Shown here piece after piece: positions 1 through 7,032 of a DNA stretch of 64,000 bases. The position numbers and the translations under genes are program-made. The first letter of the stretch is position 1; each line of letters begins with the position of its first letter. Location of the stretch: positions 1,575,898 through 1,639,897 of the forward strand of contig NZ_BSTJ01000001.1 in assembly GCF_030269445.1 (NCBI RefSeq). Direction: 5' to 3'. This DNA comes from Actinoallomurus iriomotensis (GTDB lineage Bacteria > Actinomycetota > Actinomycetes > Streptosporangiales > Streptosporangiaceae). The notes below the pieces were generated by a model. That model was not told where the DNA came from. It saw only the letters and a list, made by a program, of their open reading frames with translations, and searched no databases.

Positions 1-530
1 CCGGTCACCGACCACTCCATGGCCTGGGCGATGCCGACGAGCCGGGGCAGGAACCAGCTCGACGCCGCCTCGGTGACGATGCCCCGCCGGGCGAAGACGA
101 AGCCGAACCGGGCGCCGTCCGCGGCGAGCCGGACGTCCATCGGCAGGGTCATCGTGACGCCGACACCGACGGCCGGCCCGTTGATCGCCGCGATGACCGG
201 TTTGAGCGACCGCGCGATCCGCAGCGCGACCGTGCCGCCCCCGTCCCGCAGCACACCGTCCGCGAAAACCTCCCGCTCACCGGGAACGCTCTTGGCCGCC
301 TCGTGGTCGAACGTACCCGCGCCGCGTTCGAGGTCGGCCCCGGCGCAGAACGCCCGCCCACGCCCGGTGACCACGACGGCCCGAACGTCGTCATCGGCGT
401 CGGCCCGGTCGAACGCGTCGATCAGCTCACCCCGCATGACGTAGGTGAACGCGTTGAGGCGGTCCGGCCGGTCGAGGGTGATCGTGGCGACCCGGTCGGC
501 GACGGAGTACTCGATCTCGGTGTACGACAC
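1..530 (-). CDS. Enoyl-CoA hydratase/isomerase family protein (crotonase), 3' end outside window
   Basis: The first ~176 residues are visible and the gene continues beyond the left edge. Crotonase-fold hallmarks are the N-terminal ITLDRPDRLNAF, the oxyanion-hole segment GRGRAFCAGADL around residues 55-66, and the second oxyanion strand AAINGPAVGVGVTM around residues 115-128. Crotonases hydrate or isomerise acyl-CoA thioesters in the cytosol. GTG at 528-530 is chosen because GGGAGAAG lies a few bases upstream and the conserved N-terminus begins there. The exact substrate cannot be told, and the usual catalytic Glu positions cannot be fully judged from a partial protein. Upstream is a long gene-poor region, so this gene probably has its own promoter. 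Confidence 0.88.
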   Translation of the reverse strand, partial: MSYTEIEYSVADRVATITLDRPDRLNAFTYVMRGELIDAFDRADADDDVRAVVVTGRGRAFCAGADLERGAGTFDHEAAKSVPGEREVFADGVLRDGGGTVALRIARSLKPVIAAINGPAVGVGVTMTLPMDVRLAADGARFGFVFARRGIVTEAASSWFLPRLVGIAQAMEWSVT

Positions 531-1122
531 TGCTTCTCCCTGTTCGTGAGCATGATCGCGCCCACCGCGCACCGGCCGGCACCGGCGACGATAGCGAACC
601 GGATTCTAGAAGCCGATCCCCAAGCGCGACATGGGCGGACACCCGGCCTTGGACACCGGCCGTCACGAAAGGCCGTTACCGCCCGAAGTCCGCCCGCCAC
701 GTGTGCCGGCGAACCCGAAGGACCACCGCGCCGCCCTTCCCGCGCCCCTCAGGACCTGTCTCAAGGCCCCGTCCGTAGCGAGCGGCGTGGAGAACGCCCG
801 CCGTGCTTTCGAGGCCGGCAGCTCCTGTCCCCAGGCATCGCGTCGCAAGGCGGAGGAGGGCGTCGGCCTCGTGTTGGCCGGCGCCCGACGACAACGCGGC
901 GAGCCGTCGCCTGGGCGCCGCACAGCGGAGCTTTGAGGCACGCCCTGACCGATCAGCCACATCCGGCGATCCCGGAAAACCACCGATGGGCACGCGGGTG
1001 CGGAGCCCGCTCACGCGAGGCCTACCGGACGCACGCACAACGACCGGCAGACCACCGCCACTGGGCACTGATGCCGAGCCCTCCCTGGCACCGGACGCCT
1101 CCACAACGGCCGGCAGACCGCC

Positions 1123-1225
1123 GCCTCGATGACATCGAGGTCCGCGACCGCGGAGAGAAACTGGTCGGCCCCCTCCGCGGACTCGGCCTCGGTGAGTCAC
1201 CGCCAGTCGCCTTGGCGCACGTCGA
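1123..1225 (-). pseudogene. Decayed coding fragment, copy A of a 103-bp duplication
   Basis: This block aligns without gaps to 1278-1380, exactly 155 bp further on, with about 16 differences in 103 positions. On the minus strand both copies translate in the same frame to related peptides sharing ESAxGxDxxLSAVADLxVIEA (here SAEGADQFLSAVADLDVIEA), broken by a stop in this copy. The shared frame suggests both derive from a real coding sequence. I do not recognise the family. An 8+1+8 palindrome, CCTCGATG-A-CATCGAGG, lies at its left end. Confidence 0.45.
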
Positions 1226-1277
1226 TTCCCGTTAAGGCCTGCTCACCAGGCACACCCGCGAGGACGGGCGGACCACT

Positions 1278-1380
1278 GCCTCGATGACGGCGAGGTCGGC
1301 GACCGCGGAGAGAAGGTGGTCGATCCCGTCCGCGGACTCGGGCTTGGTGTGGCAGCGCGAGTCGCCGTGGTGCACGTCGA
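1278..1380 (-). pseudogene. Decayed coding fragment, copy B of a 103-bp duplication
   Basis: Second copy of the block at 1123-1225 (about 84% identical, no indels). The minus-strand peptide reads KPESADGIDHLLSAVADLAV and remains open on both sides, but no start, ribosome site or complete protein is evident. It could be the less decayed of two remnants of an ancestral tandem duplication. Confidence 0.45.
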
Positions 1381-1537
1381 CAACGCCACTGCCTGCCGTA
1401 CGCGGCGGCGGCCGCCGCACCGTCGCGTCGATGCACCGGGCTGCTCGCCGACGGGGACGCGCCGCGGCGAGAACCTCGGCATGCCGGTCCGGCGGTGGCC
1501 ACGCCGCCGCCACCGCCGCGCCGTCGCGGCCGCCCCT

Positions 1538-1958
1538 CGTGGTCACCCACCGTGGCCGCCCACCGTGGCCGCCCGACACGACCACCCGACGCGACCGCCC
1601 GCCATGGCCGCCCAGCGCGACCACCCGGCATCACCCCGGACGCGACCGCCCGGCATGACCGACCGGCGCGCCCCCCGGACGCGACCGCCCGGCGCGACCA
1701 CCCGGCATGACCGACCGACGCGACCGCCCGGCATTAACCGCGCGGCACGACCACCCGACGCGACCACCCGCCATAGCGGACCGGCATGCCCGGCGCGCCC
1801 CCGGCGCGACCACCCGCCGTAGCCGACCGCCGTGACCACCCCGCATGGCTGCACGGTGTGGCCACCGGCGTGACCGACCGGCATGGCCGACCGGCGTGAC
1901 CGACCGGCGTGACCGACCGGCGGGGCGGAGCGGCGGGGCGGAGCGGCGGGGGTGCTCG
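1538..1958. repeat. 13-bp minisatellite, about 32 degenerate units
   Basis: The sequence can be cut into consecutive 13-mers such as CGTGGCCGCCCAC (1551), CGCGACCGCCCGG (1641), CATGACCGACCGG (1654) and GCGTGACCGACCG (1894, 1907), with rare 12- or 14-bp units. The last units drift to GCGGGGCGGAGCG (1920, 1933). Because 13 is not a multiple of 3, the long frames crossing it are not conserved proteins. The minus strand, which would be transcribed downstream of the gene at 2048-3004, is rich in GG/GGG runs. The array probably arose by slippage. Confidence 0.75.
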
Positions 1959-2047
1959 CTGTGGTCGTTCGGCGTGGCTGGTCGGGGGGTGAGCTGTCGC
2001 AAGGCACCTCAGTTGCGGGTCGGGCGGTGTTGTCGGGGTCGGTGGGG

Positions 2048-3004
2048 TCATGCCTTGCTCTGTGCGGAGTGGGGCCAGGGGGCGTCCTCGTCGGCGGGGC
2101 AGCCCACCAAGGGAGGCATGGCCGGGGCGAGGACTTCGCGGCTCCAGGTCGCGCGGGTGCCCGGATAGTCCTTCGGGGGTGTGACCTTGAGGGTGTCGCG
2201 GGAGACGGGGACCAGGCGGGCGGTGATCGGGTGGCCGTCGACGAACGGGGTGGCGCCCCAGAAGGTCCAGAAGTCCTCCGGGTCGATCTTCGGATGGTCG
2301 TCGAGCGGGCGGGTGGGCTTGCCAGGATGCAGGCGGGCCCACCGCCACTGGTCGATCAGCAGCCGGCATGCCAGGGAGCGCAGCAGGCTGAGCGCCGGCA
2401 GATCGTGTGCGCAGGCGACGTTGTCGATCACCAGGTCGGGGAGGCCGAACCGGCGCAGGCCGAGCAGCGTGATCCGCAGGCAGGCGCAGGACTCCGTGCC
2501 TCCGAAGTCGTCCCGGTGCGCGGAGCGGGCCGCCGTGTCGTCGACGCCGTACCGGGTGCCGAACCACTGGTCGCCCATCCGGAACCAGCCGCGCTCCGTC
2601 CGGGCGAGGCCGTCACGGAGCACGACCTGGCGGGCCTGGGGATCGATGAGGACGCCGTCGGTGGCGTCGGCGATCGCCCGGGCCACCGCGCGTGCGGTCT
2701 GCTCGCCGTGCGGCTGGTCGACGGTCGGGGCCCGGTGGACGACCAGGACCTGATGCGTCGACTCACGGACCCTCCGGCGGTCGTCGTCCGAGGCCAGGAG
2801 GTCATCGAGGCGCCACGTCGCCTCGTCCGCGCCGAGGGTGAAGACGCCGAGCCGGGGTGATCTCAGCGCCTCGGCGGCAGCGGCGCGGAACGGCTCGGGC
2901 ACCCGCCACGGCACGACCGTGCTCGGGTCGTCGAGCGGCCGGCTCGTCGCGATCACGTAATGCGACGTCACCGTCTCCGGAACGGAAAGCACGAGCTGGG
3001 ACAC
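2048..3004 (-). CDS. Hypothetical protein, tandem paralogue B
   Basis: A 318-residue soluble protein of a family I do not recognise. It is clearly paralogous to its upstream neighbour at 3055-3981. Both begin with a PETV segment followed by VxAT(S/D)xPxxDP, and share the block THxVxVxxxxPxVxQPxxG followed by ARAxADAxxGVxxD near residues 100-140, plus an FW/YW segment in the C-terminal third. There is no signal peptide or membrane helix. GTG at 3002-3004 is preferred because GGAG lies about 7 bases upstream and the N-terminus then aligns with the paralogue; longer extensions are Arg/Pro-rich and implausible. The two genes are 50 bp apart in the same direction and probably co-transcribed. Function unknown. 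Confidence 0.8.
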   Translation of the reverse strand: MSQLVLSVPETVTSHYVIATSRPLDDPSTVVPWRVPEPFRAAAAEALRSPRLGVFTLGADEATWRLDDLLASDDDRRRVRESTHQVLVVHRAPTVDQPHGEQTARAVARAIADATDGVLIDPQARQVVLRDGLARTERGWFRMGDQWFGTRYGVDDTAARSAHRDDFGGTESCACLRITLLGLRRFGLPDLVIDNVACAHDLPALSLLRSLACRLLIDQWRWARLHPGKPTRPLDDHPKIDPEDFWTFWGATPFVDGHPITARLVPVSRDTLKVTPPKDYPGTRATWSREVLAPAMPPLVGCPADEDAPWPHSAQSKA

Positions 3005-3054
3005 TGTTGGTCTCCTTCGTCTTCTCAATCGAGGCCGAGGCACACGGCCGGTGG

Positions 3055-3981
3055 TCAGGCGGCGGTCCGGCGGGGAGCCTGCGGGACGTAGGGCATGGCC
3101 AGGTCGACCACGTCGTTCCACCACGCGGAGGCCGGAGAGGCGAAGTCGTCCGGTGGGCCCACCAAGAGATACGGGAGCGCCATCGGGCCGACGTCGCCGC
3201 TCCGGTCGAGCTGGACCTGGACCCGGCCGTCGGCGGTCGGCCTGGGGGCGGCGGCCCAGTAGCGCCAGACGTCACGGCTCTCGACGTGGGCTCTGCGCGC
3301 CAGGCGGCGGATGCGGGCGCCCGGGTTGCAGGCCAGCCAGTCCCAGTGCTCGCTCAGGAGCACGACGGACAGGCATCGCAGCAGCGTCACCGCGGCGAAG
3401 AGGTTGCTCAGCGGGACCGCCCGCGCCTCCAGCTCCGGCAGGGCGAAGCGGTGCAGGCCCGCGGTCGCCAGGTCCAGGCCGCCGGCGGAAGCGATGCGGG
3501 CGCCGGGGCCGTCGTGGCGCTCACCTCCGGTGATGAACGTCGCCAGCCAGTCGTCGGCGAGGCAGAACTCCGGGTGCTCCACGCCGTAGCGGAAGTCGTG
3601 CGGCAGCACCTGATGGGACCAGGCGTCGTAGATGACGCCCTCGCACGCGTCGGCCACGGCCCGCGCGATGGCGCGAGTCGCCTGACCGTGGCCGGGCTGG
3701 GAGACCGGCGGGATGTGGCCCATGACCACCACGTGGTGCGTGTACTTGTGCAGCAACGGGCGGTCGGCCGGTCTCGCCCACGCGGCGCCGCCCATGAGCT
3801 CGGCATAACCGGAGCCGCCGGCCGGCAGTGTGGAGATCCGCACCAGTGACGTGCCGAGCAGGTCGGCGGCCAACGGATGGCGCACCCGGGCGCGTGCGAC
3901 CGCCACGGGGTCGTGCGGCGGCTGGTCGGTGGCCACGACGAACGGCGTCGCGACCGTCTCGGGGATGTCGAGGTCGATCAC
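3055..3981 (-). CDS. Hypothetical protein, tandem paralogue A
   Basis: A 308-residue protein homologous to the product of 2048-3004, probably its tandem-duplicated partner. Visible shared blocks are IPETVATPFVVATDQPPHDP at the N-terminus, THHVVVMGHIPPVSQPGHGQ around residues 80-100, and the following ARAVADACEGVIYD. The last pattern, an alternating hydrophobic strand then a helix with GVIYD, suggests an alpha/beta fold, but no catalytic motif can be named. The GTG start at 3979-3981 follows GGGAGG by about 5 bases. It probably leads a two-gene minus-strand transcript divergent from the methyltransferase gene. Function not assigned. Confidence 0.8.
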   Translation of the reverse strand: MIDLDIPETVATPFVVATDQPPHDPVAVARARVRHPLAADLLGTSLVRISTLPAGGSGYAELMGGAAWARPADRPLLHKYTHHVVVMGHIPPVSQPGHGQATRAIARAVADACEGVIYDAWSHQVLPHDFRYGVEHPEFCLADDWLATFITGGERHDGPGARIASAGGLDLATAGLHRFALPELEARAVPLSNLFAAVTLLRCLSVVLLSEHWDWLACNPGARIRRLARRAHVESRDVWRYWAAAPRPTADGRVQVQLDRSGDVGPMALPYLLVGPPDDFASPASAWWNDVVDLAMPYVPQAPRRTAA

Positions 3982-4057
3982 TGGGGCCTCCCGGTGGAGT
4001 CGGTCTGGGAGACAGCCTGGCGTTGCCGTGACCGGGCCGGAAGACGGGTGCGCGGGT

Positions 4058-4066
4058 TGTGGATAA
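4058..4066 (-). promoter_or_regulatory. DnaA-box-like sequence
   Basis: TGTGGATAA is the reverse complement of the consensus DnaA box TTATCCACA. It lies alone in the divergent region between the paralogue pair and the methyltransferase gene. A similar isolated site with matching flanks occurs at 62950-62958. A single box is not an origin; it could be a titration or regulatory site, or chance. Confidence 0.35.
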
Positions 4067-4215
4067 CTTCGATCCCGCGATGCCCGGATGGCGATGAACG
4101 ACCGGCCGCCGGCGCGCGGCGCCGTACCTCCGGCTCACATGACCCGAGTCACCCTCGACGATCCACGATGCGAGACGTTAGGGCACCTGACCTCTATGTC
4201 CGATATGTTTCGCCC

Positions 4216-4965
4216 ATGCGATGGGCGGTGGCGACGTACGACACAGCGTTCGGCTACGTGTCCGCCCACGGCGCGCCGCTGATCGACCTGCTCGACCCCA
4301 AGCCCGACGAGCGGGTCATCGATCTCGGCTGCGGCACCGGCGCGATGACCGTCGAGATCGCCGCGCGCGGCGCGGACGTCCTGGGCATCGACGGGTCGGT
4401 CGAGATGGTCAACACGGCGCGCTCGGAGCACCCGAACCTGTCGTTCGCGGTCGGCGACGCGCACGACTTCACCACCGGCGAGCAGTACGACGCCGTCGTG
4501 TCCAACTCCGCCCTGCACTGGATGACGCGCGACCCCTCCGCGGTGATCTCGCGGGTCAGGGCGGCTCTGCGGCCCGGTGGGCGGTTCGTCGCGGAGATGG
4601 GCGGCGCGGGCAACTGCGCGGCGCTGATCACCGCCGTCCAGACCGCCTGGCGCGTCTTCGGCCTCGCCGAGCCCGAGTTGCCCTGGTACTTCCCCACTCC
4701 CGGCCAGTACGCCGCCCGTCTGGAGGACGCCGGCTTCACCGTACGGCTCATGGAGTACTTCGACCGCCCGACGCGCCTCGCCGAATGCCCGGACGGCGCC
4801 GCCGACTGGGTCCGGCTCTACGCCCCCGAGCTGATCGCGGAGCTGCCTCCCGAGGTCGCCGGGCCGGTGCTGGACCGCGTGAACGAACTCGCCGCGCCGG
4901 CACTTCGCCGCGAGTCGGGCTGGATGGCCGACTACGTACGGCTCCGCTTCGCCGCCGTGCGTTGA
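4216..4965 (+). CDS. Class I SAM-dependent methyltransferase
   Basis: A 249-residue enzyme of the small trans-aconitate/ubiquinone-methyltransferase-like family. Motif I is VIDLGCGTGAMT (about residues 35-46), the acidic end of strand 2 is VLGIDGS, the post-motif region is VGDAHDF, and motif IV is YDAVVSNSALHWM, all typical of SAM-binding Rossmann folds. Substrate unknown; LHWM followed by a YFPTPGQY segment resembles small-molecule methyltransferases. ATG at 4216 is chosen because homologues begin shortly before the (W/Y)D..F.YV..HG segment. No strong Shine-Dalgarno is visible, and an in-frame ATG at 4168 is an alternative. The next gene starts only 14 bp after the stop, so the two are probably co-transcribed. 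Confidence 0.88.
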   Translation: MRWAVATYDTAFGYVSAHGAPLIDLLDPKPDERVIDLGCGTGAMTVEIAARGADVLGIDGSVEMVNTARSEHPNLSFAVGDAHDFTTGEQYDAVVSNSALHWMTRDPSAVISRVRAALRPGGRFVAEMGGAGNCAALITAVQTAWRVFGLAEPELPWYFPTPGQYAARLEDAGFTVRLMEYFDRPTRLAECPDGAADWVRLYAPELIAELPPEVAGPVLDRVNELAAPALRRESGWMADYVRLRFAAVR

Positions 4966-4979
4966 ACTAGGGTCGTGGT

Positions 4980-5600
4980 GTGCTGCGCCTGTACGACGAA
5001 GAGACGGGGAACGTCGAGGAGATCACGACGGCGCGTCCCGGCGTCGTACGGGTCGCGTGCGCCGGCGGCCTGCGCGCGCTGCTGGTCGGTGACCTGATCC
5101 GCCGCCTCGCCGACCATCACCGGCTCCGTGCGATCGGCGTCTGGGACGACGTCCCCGGCGCCGCGGACCTGGGCGTACGCCCCGCCGAGCTGACCGCCGG
5201 CGACGCCGACGTGCACGTGGGAGCGGCCGTCGGGCACTGCTCGCTCGCCTCGGCGGACGGCCTGGACCCGCTGGCCGTACGGCTGGCGCTCCTGCAGCGG
5301 CACTACCGGTCCGACGTGGATCTGAGCAGGCAGGATCTGGAGGAGGCGGACGGTTCGCTCGTCTCGTGGCGGCGCGAGGTCGCCGGGTGGGCGGAGTCCC
5401 CGGGGCGGCCGCTGAATCGGGAGTGGGTCCGCGAGGCGGTCGCGGCTCTGGACGACGATCTCGACACTCCGGCGATCTTTCCGATGCTTTCCCGGCTGGC
5501 GGAGGACGATTCCGTGCCTCCGGGCGCGAAGTTCGAAACAGTGATCAAGCTCGACATGATCCTCGGGCTTGACCTGGTCGCACTCGTCGGACGACTCTAA
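4980..5600 (+). CDS. Cysteinyl-tRNA synthetase/MshC-like protein lacking the catalytic motifs
   Basis: A 206-residue protein starting LRLYDEETGNVEEI...PGVVRV, which matches the N-terminal strand of CysRS and MshC (LRLYdT.tg.v..i.PG.v.mYvCG). Residues ~94-125, GLDPLAVRLALLQRHYRSDV, match the segment following KMSKS in those enzymes, and ALDDDLDTP near residue 155 matches the start of the anticodon/DALR-type helical region. What is missing is striking: the CG.T.Y...H.GH active-site/HIGH segment is replaced by ACAGGLRALLVGDLIRRL, the Zn-binding PHHE region is absent, and there is no KMSKS. The usual relatives are 400-470 aa. It is therefore a compacted, probably non-aminoacylating homologue. GTG start at 4980, in an operon with the methyltransferase. 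Confidence 0.72.
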   Translation: MLRLYDEETGNVEEITTARPGVVRVACAGGLRALLVGDLIRRLADHHRLRAIGVWDDVPGAADLGVRPAELTAGDADVHVGAAVGHCSLASADGLDPLAVRLALLQRHYRSDVDLSRQDLEEADGSLVSWRREVAGWAESPGRPLNREWVREAVAALDDDLDTPAIFPMLSRLAEDDSVPPGAKFETVIKLDMILGLDLVALVGRL

Positions 5601-5713
5601 CCCCGGAATAGGTCAAGACCGTTTACCCGGATCCGCCAAAGGTCTTTTCTTACCCCTACGGTCTCAGTAAGCTCAACAGGTAATTTTGCCTCGATGCCCG
5701 CAGGAATTTGACC

Positions 5714-6304
5714 ATGCGATTCCGTAAGTGCGTCGGCCCCCTCGTCCTGATGGGCCTGCTGGCGGCCTGCGGTGGCCGTACGGACGGTGGCGGATTCCAT
5801 CCGAGCGGCCAGAACGCCGCCGACGGCTCGTCCACCGCGCCCACGGCCGGCGCCTCCGGCTCCGCCGGCTCCTCCGCCGGCACCACCACACCGGGCGCGG
5901 GCGGCCCGATGCCCAAGACGCCCCAGTCCGCGCTGGCCGCGTACCGCGCCTACCAACTCGCCTACGAACGGGCGTATGAGACCAATGACGCCGGTGGGCT
6001 CTCCACGGTCGCCATGGACCCGCTCCTGTCCAATGTCACCCAGGACATCGGCGCCGTCCGGTCCCAGGGGCTGATCTGGCGTTTCCACAACATTCTGAAT
6101 CCACGGGTCCAGGGCAGTTCGAGCGATCTGTCGACCGTGGTGATCCTCGACTGCGTACGCACTCTCGGTTCGTACAAGTACTCGGCGAAGACCGGCAGGC
6201 GCCTGACCTCGTGGCGCGGCGGCACGGTCCAGTATCAGGCGGTCATGCGTTACTCCGACGACGTGTGGAAGATCTCCGAAGCGACGGAGGGCGGAAAATG
6301 CTGA
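5714..6304 (+). CDS. Lipoprotein
   Basis: About 196 residues. The N-terminus has two Arg residues and Lys, a hydrophobic stretch and lipobox LLAAC (Cys at about residue 19), so the mature protein should be lipid-anchored outside the membrane. A Ser/Gly/Ala/Thr-rich linker (residues ~25-65) precedes a small folded domain (~70-196) beginning with an alpha-helical segment ALAAYRAYQLAYERAYE, a pattern seen in NTF2-like exported domains. ATG at 5714 has AGGAA about 7 bases upstream. Its stop overlaps the start of the next gene by 7 bp, which in turn overlaps the receptor kinase, so the three probably act together at the cell surface. Function unknown. Confidence 0.82.
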   Translation: MRFRKCVGPLVLMGLLAACGGRTDGGGFHPSGQNAADGSSTAPTAGASGSAGSSAGTTTPGAGGPMPKTPQSALAAYRAYQLAYERAYETNDAGGLSTVAMDPLLSNVTQDIGAVRSQGLIWRFHNILNPRVQGSSSDLSTVVILDCVRTLGSYKYSAKTGRRLTSWRGGTVQYQAVMRYSDDVWKISEATEGGKC

Positions 6305-7032
6305 TCAGGCGATTCTCGGCCATCGCGATCCTCATCGCCGGCGCGACGGTCACGTTCGGCATGACACCCACGCCGGCAGGCGCCTCCACGTGCGGCGACT
6401 TGTGCGTACACGTGGGCAAGACGCAGCACTACTCCGGTCAGCCCGCCAGGCGTGGCGGTGGCAACGGCAACGGTGGCGGCGGCAAGGCCGCGCCGCTCCC
6501 CTGCCCGGGAGCGGTGAACTGCAACGCGCTCGGCGCGGGCAACGCGCCGGCGGCCGTTCAGCGGGTTCCCACGATCGACGTGGCCTACGACGCGCGCGCC
6601 CGGCTCTTCCTGCCCGCGCCGCATGTCCACACGTCACCGGCGGGCAAGACTTACGTCCAGCTCAAGACCGGCCTGTGGGTCGATCCCGATGACTTCGCCC
6701 ACGAGGAGGCGTCGGCCACCCTTTTCGGGACGACGGTGACGGCGGTCGCGGACCCGCAGGACATCACCTGGAACATGGGCGAGAGCAGCACCACCTGCAT
6801 GACCGCGGGCAGCCGCACCGGCACCGCGTGCGGGTACACCTACCAGCGTTCCTCCGCCGACCAGCCGAACGGGAAGTACGCCATCTCCGTCACCGTGACC
6901 TGGAAAATCTACTGGACCTGCGAGGGCGACTGCGACGCCGACCGCGGCTACTTCCCGGACCGCACCACCTCGATGAGGACCGACGACACCCTGGCGGTCG
7001 GTGAGGTGCAGACCGAGTCCCGGCCCGGATGA
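6298..7032 (+). CDS. Secreted hypothetical protein with Cys-rich domain
   Basis: A 244-residue exported protein. The N-terminal MLIRRFSAIAILIAGATVTF followed by a hydrophobic run and AGAS is a classic Sec signal peptide. The mature part has a Gly/Asn-rich low-complexity stretch (~residues 45-65) and then a beta-rich region with paired cysteines (CMTAG, TACGY, WTCEGDCDAD) likely to form disulfides. No enzyme motif is evident. It overlaps the lipoprotein gene upstream (7 bp) and the kinase gene downstream (ATGA, 4 bp). That coupling suggests it is a partner or ligand-side component of the membrane kinase. Start ATG at 6298; longer upstream frames overlap the lipoprotein gene. Confidence 0.8.
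   Translation: MLIRRFSAIAILIAGATVTFGMTPTPAGASTCGDLCVHVGKTQHYSGQPARRGGGNGNGGGGKAAPLPCPGAVNCNALGAGNAPAAVQRVPTIDVAYDARARLFLPAPHVHTSPAGKTYVQLKTGLWVDPDDFAHEEASATLFGTTVTAVADPQDITWNMGESSTTCMTAGSRTGTACGYTYQRSSADQPNGKYAISVTVTWKIYWTCEGDCDADRGYFPDRTTSMRTDDTLAVGEVQTESRPG

Larger units (their letters stand above)
531..2047. other. Gene-poor region with decayed and repetitive sequence
   Basis: No ORF here has a convincing start, Shine-Dalgarno site and recognisable protein. Part of it (about 750-960) has a distinct texture, with no motif I recognise. Two 103-bp blocks are related copies, and 1538-1958 is a 13-bp minisatellite; both are listed separately. The long overlapping frames translate into low-complexity Arg/Pro/Gly sequence, which reflects base composition and not coding. 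It is probably a decayed insertion or hypervariable intergenic zone. Confidence 0.6.

Noticed and set aside
631-1235. Several 100-300-aa frames in the gene-poor left region
   Set aside because: They overlap on both strands, lack ribosome sites and translate into low-complexity sequence; no protein family recognised.
1538-1958. Possible CRISPR array
   Set aside because: The units are contiguous 13-mers with no spacers, far shorter than CRISPR repeats, and there are no cas genes.
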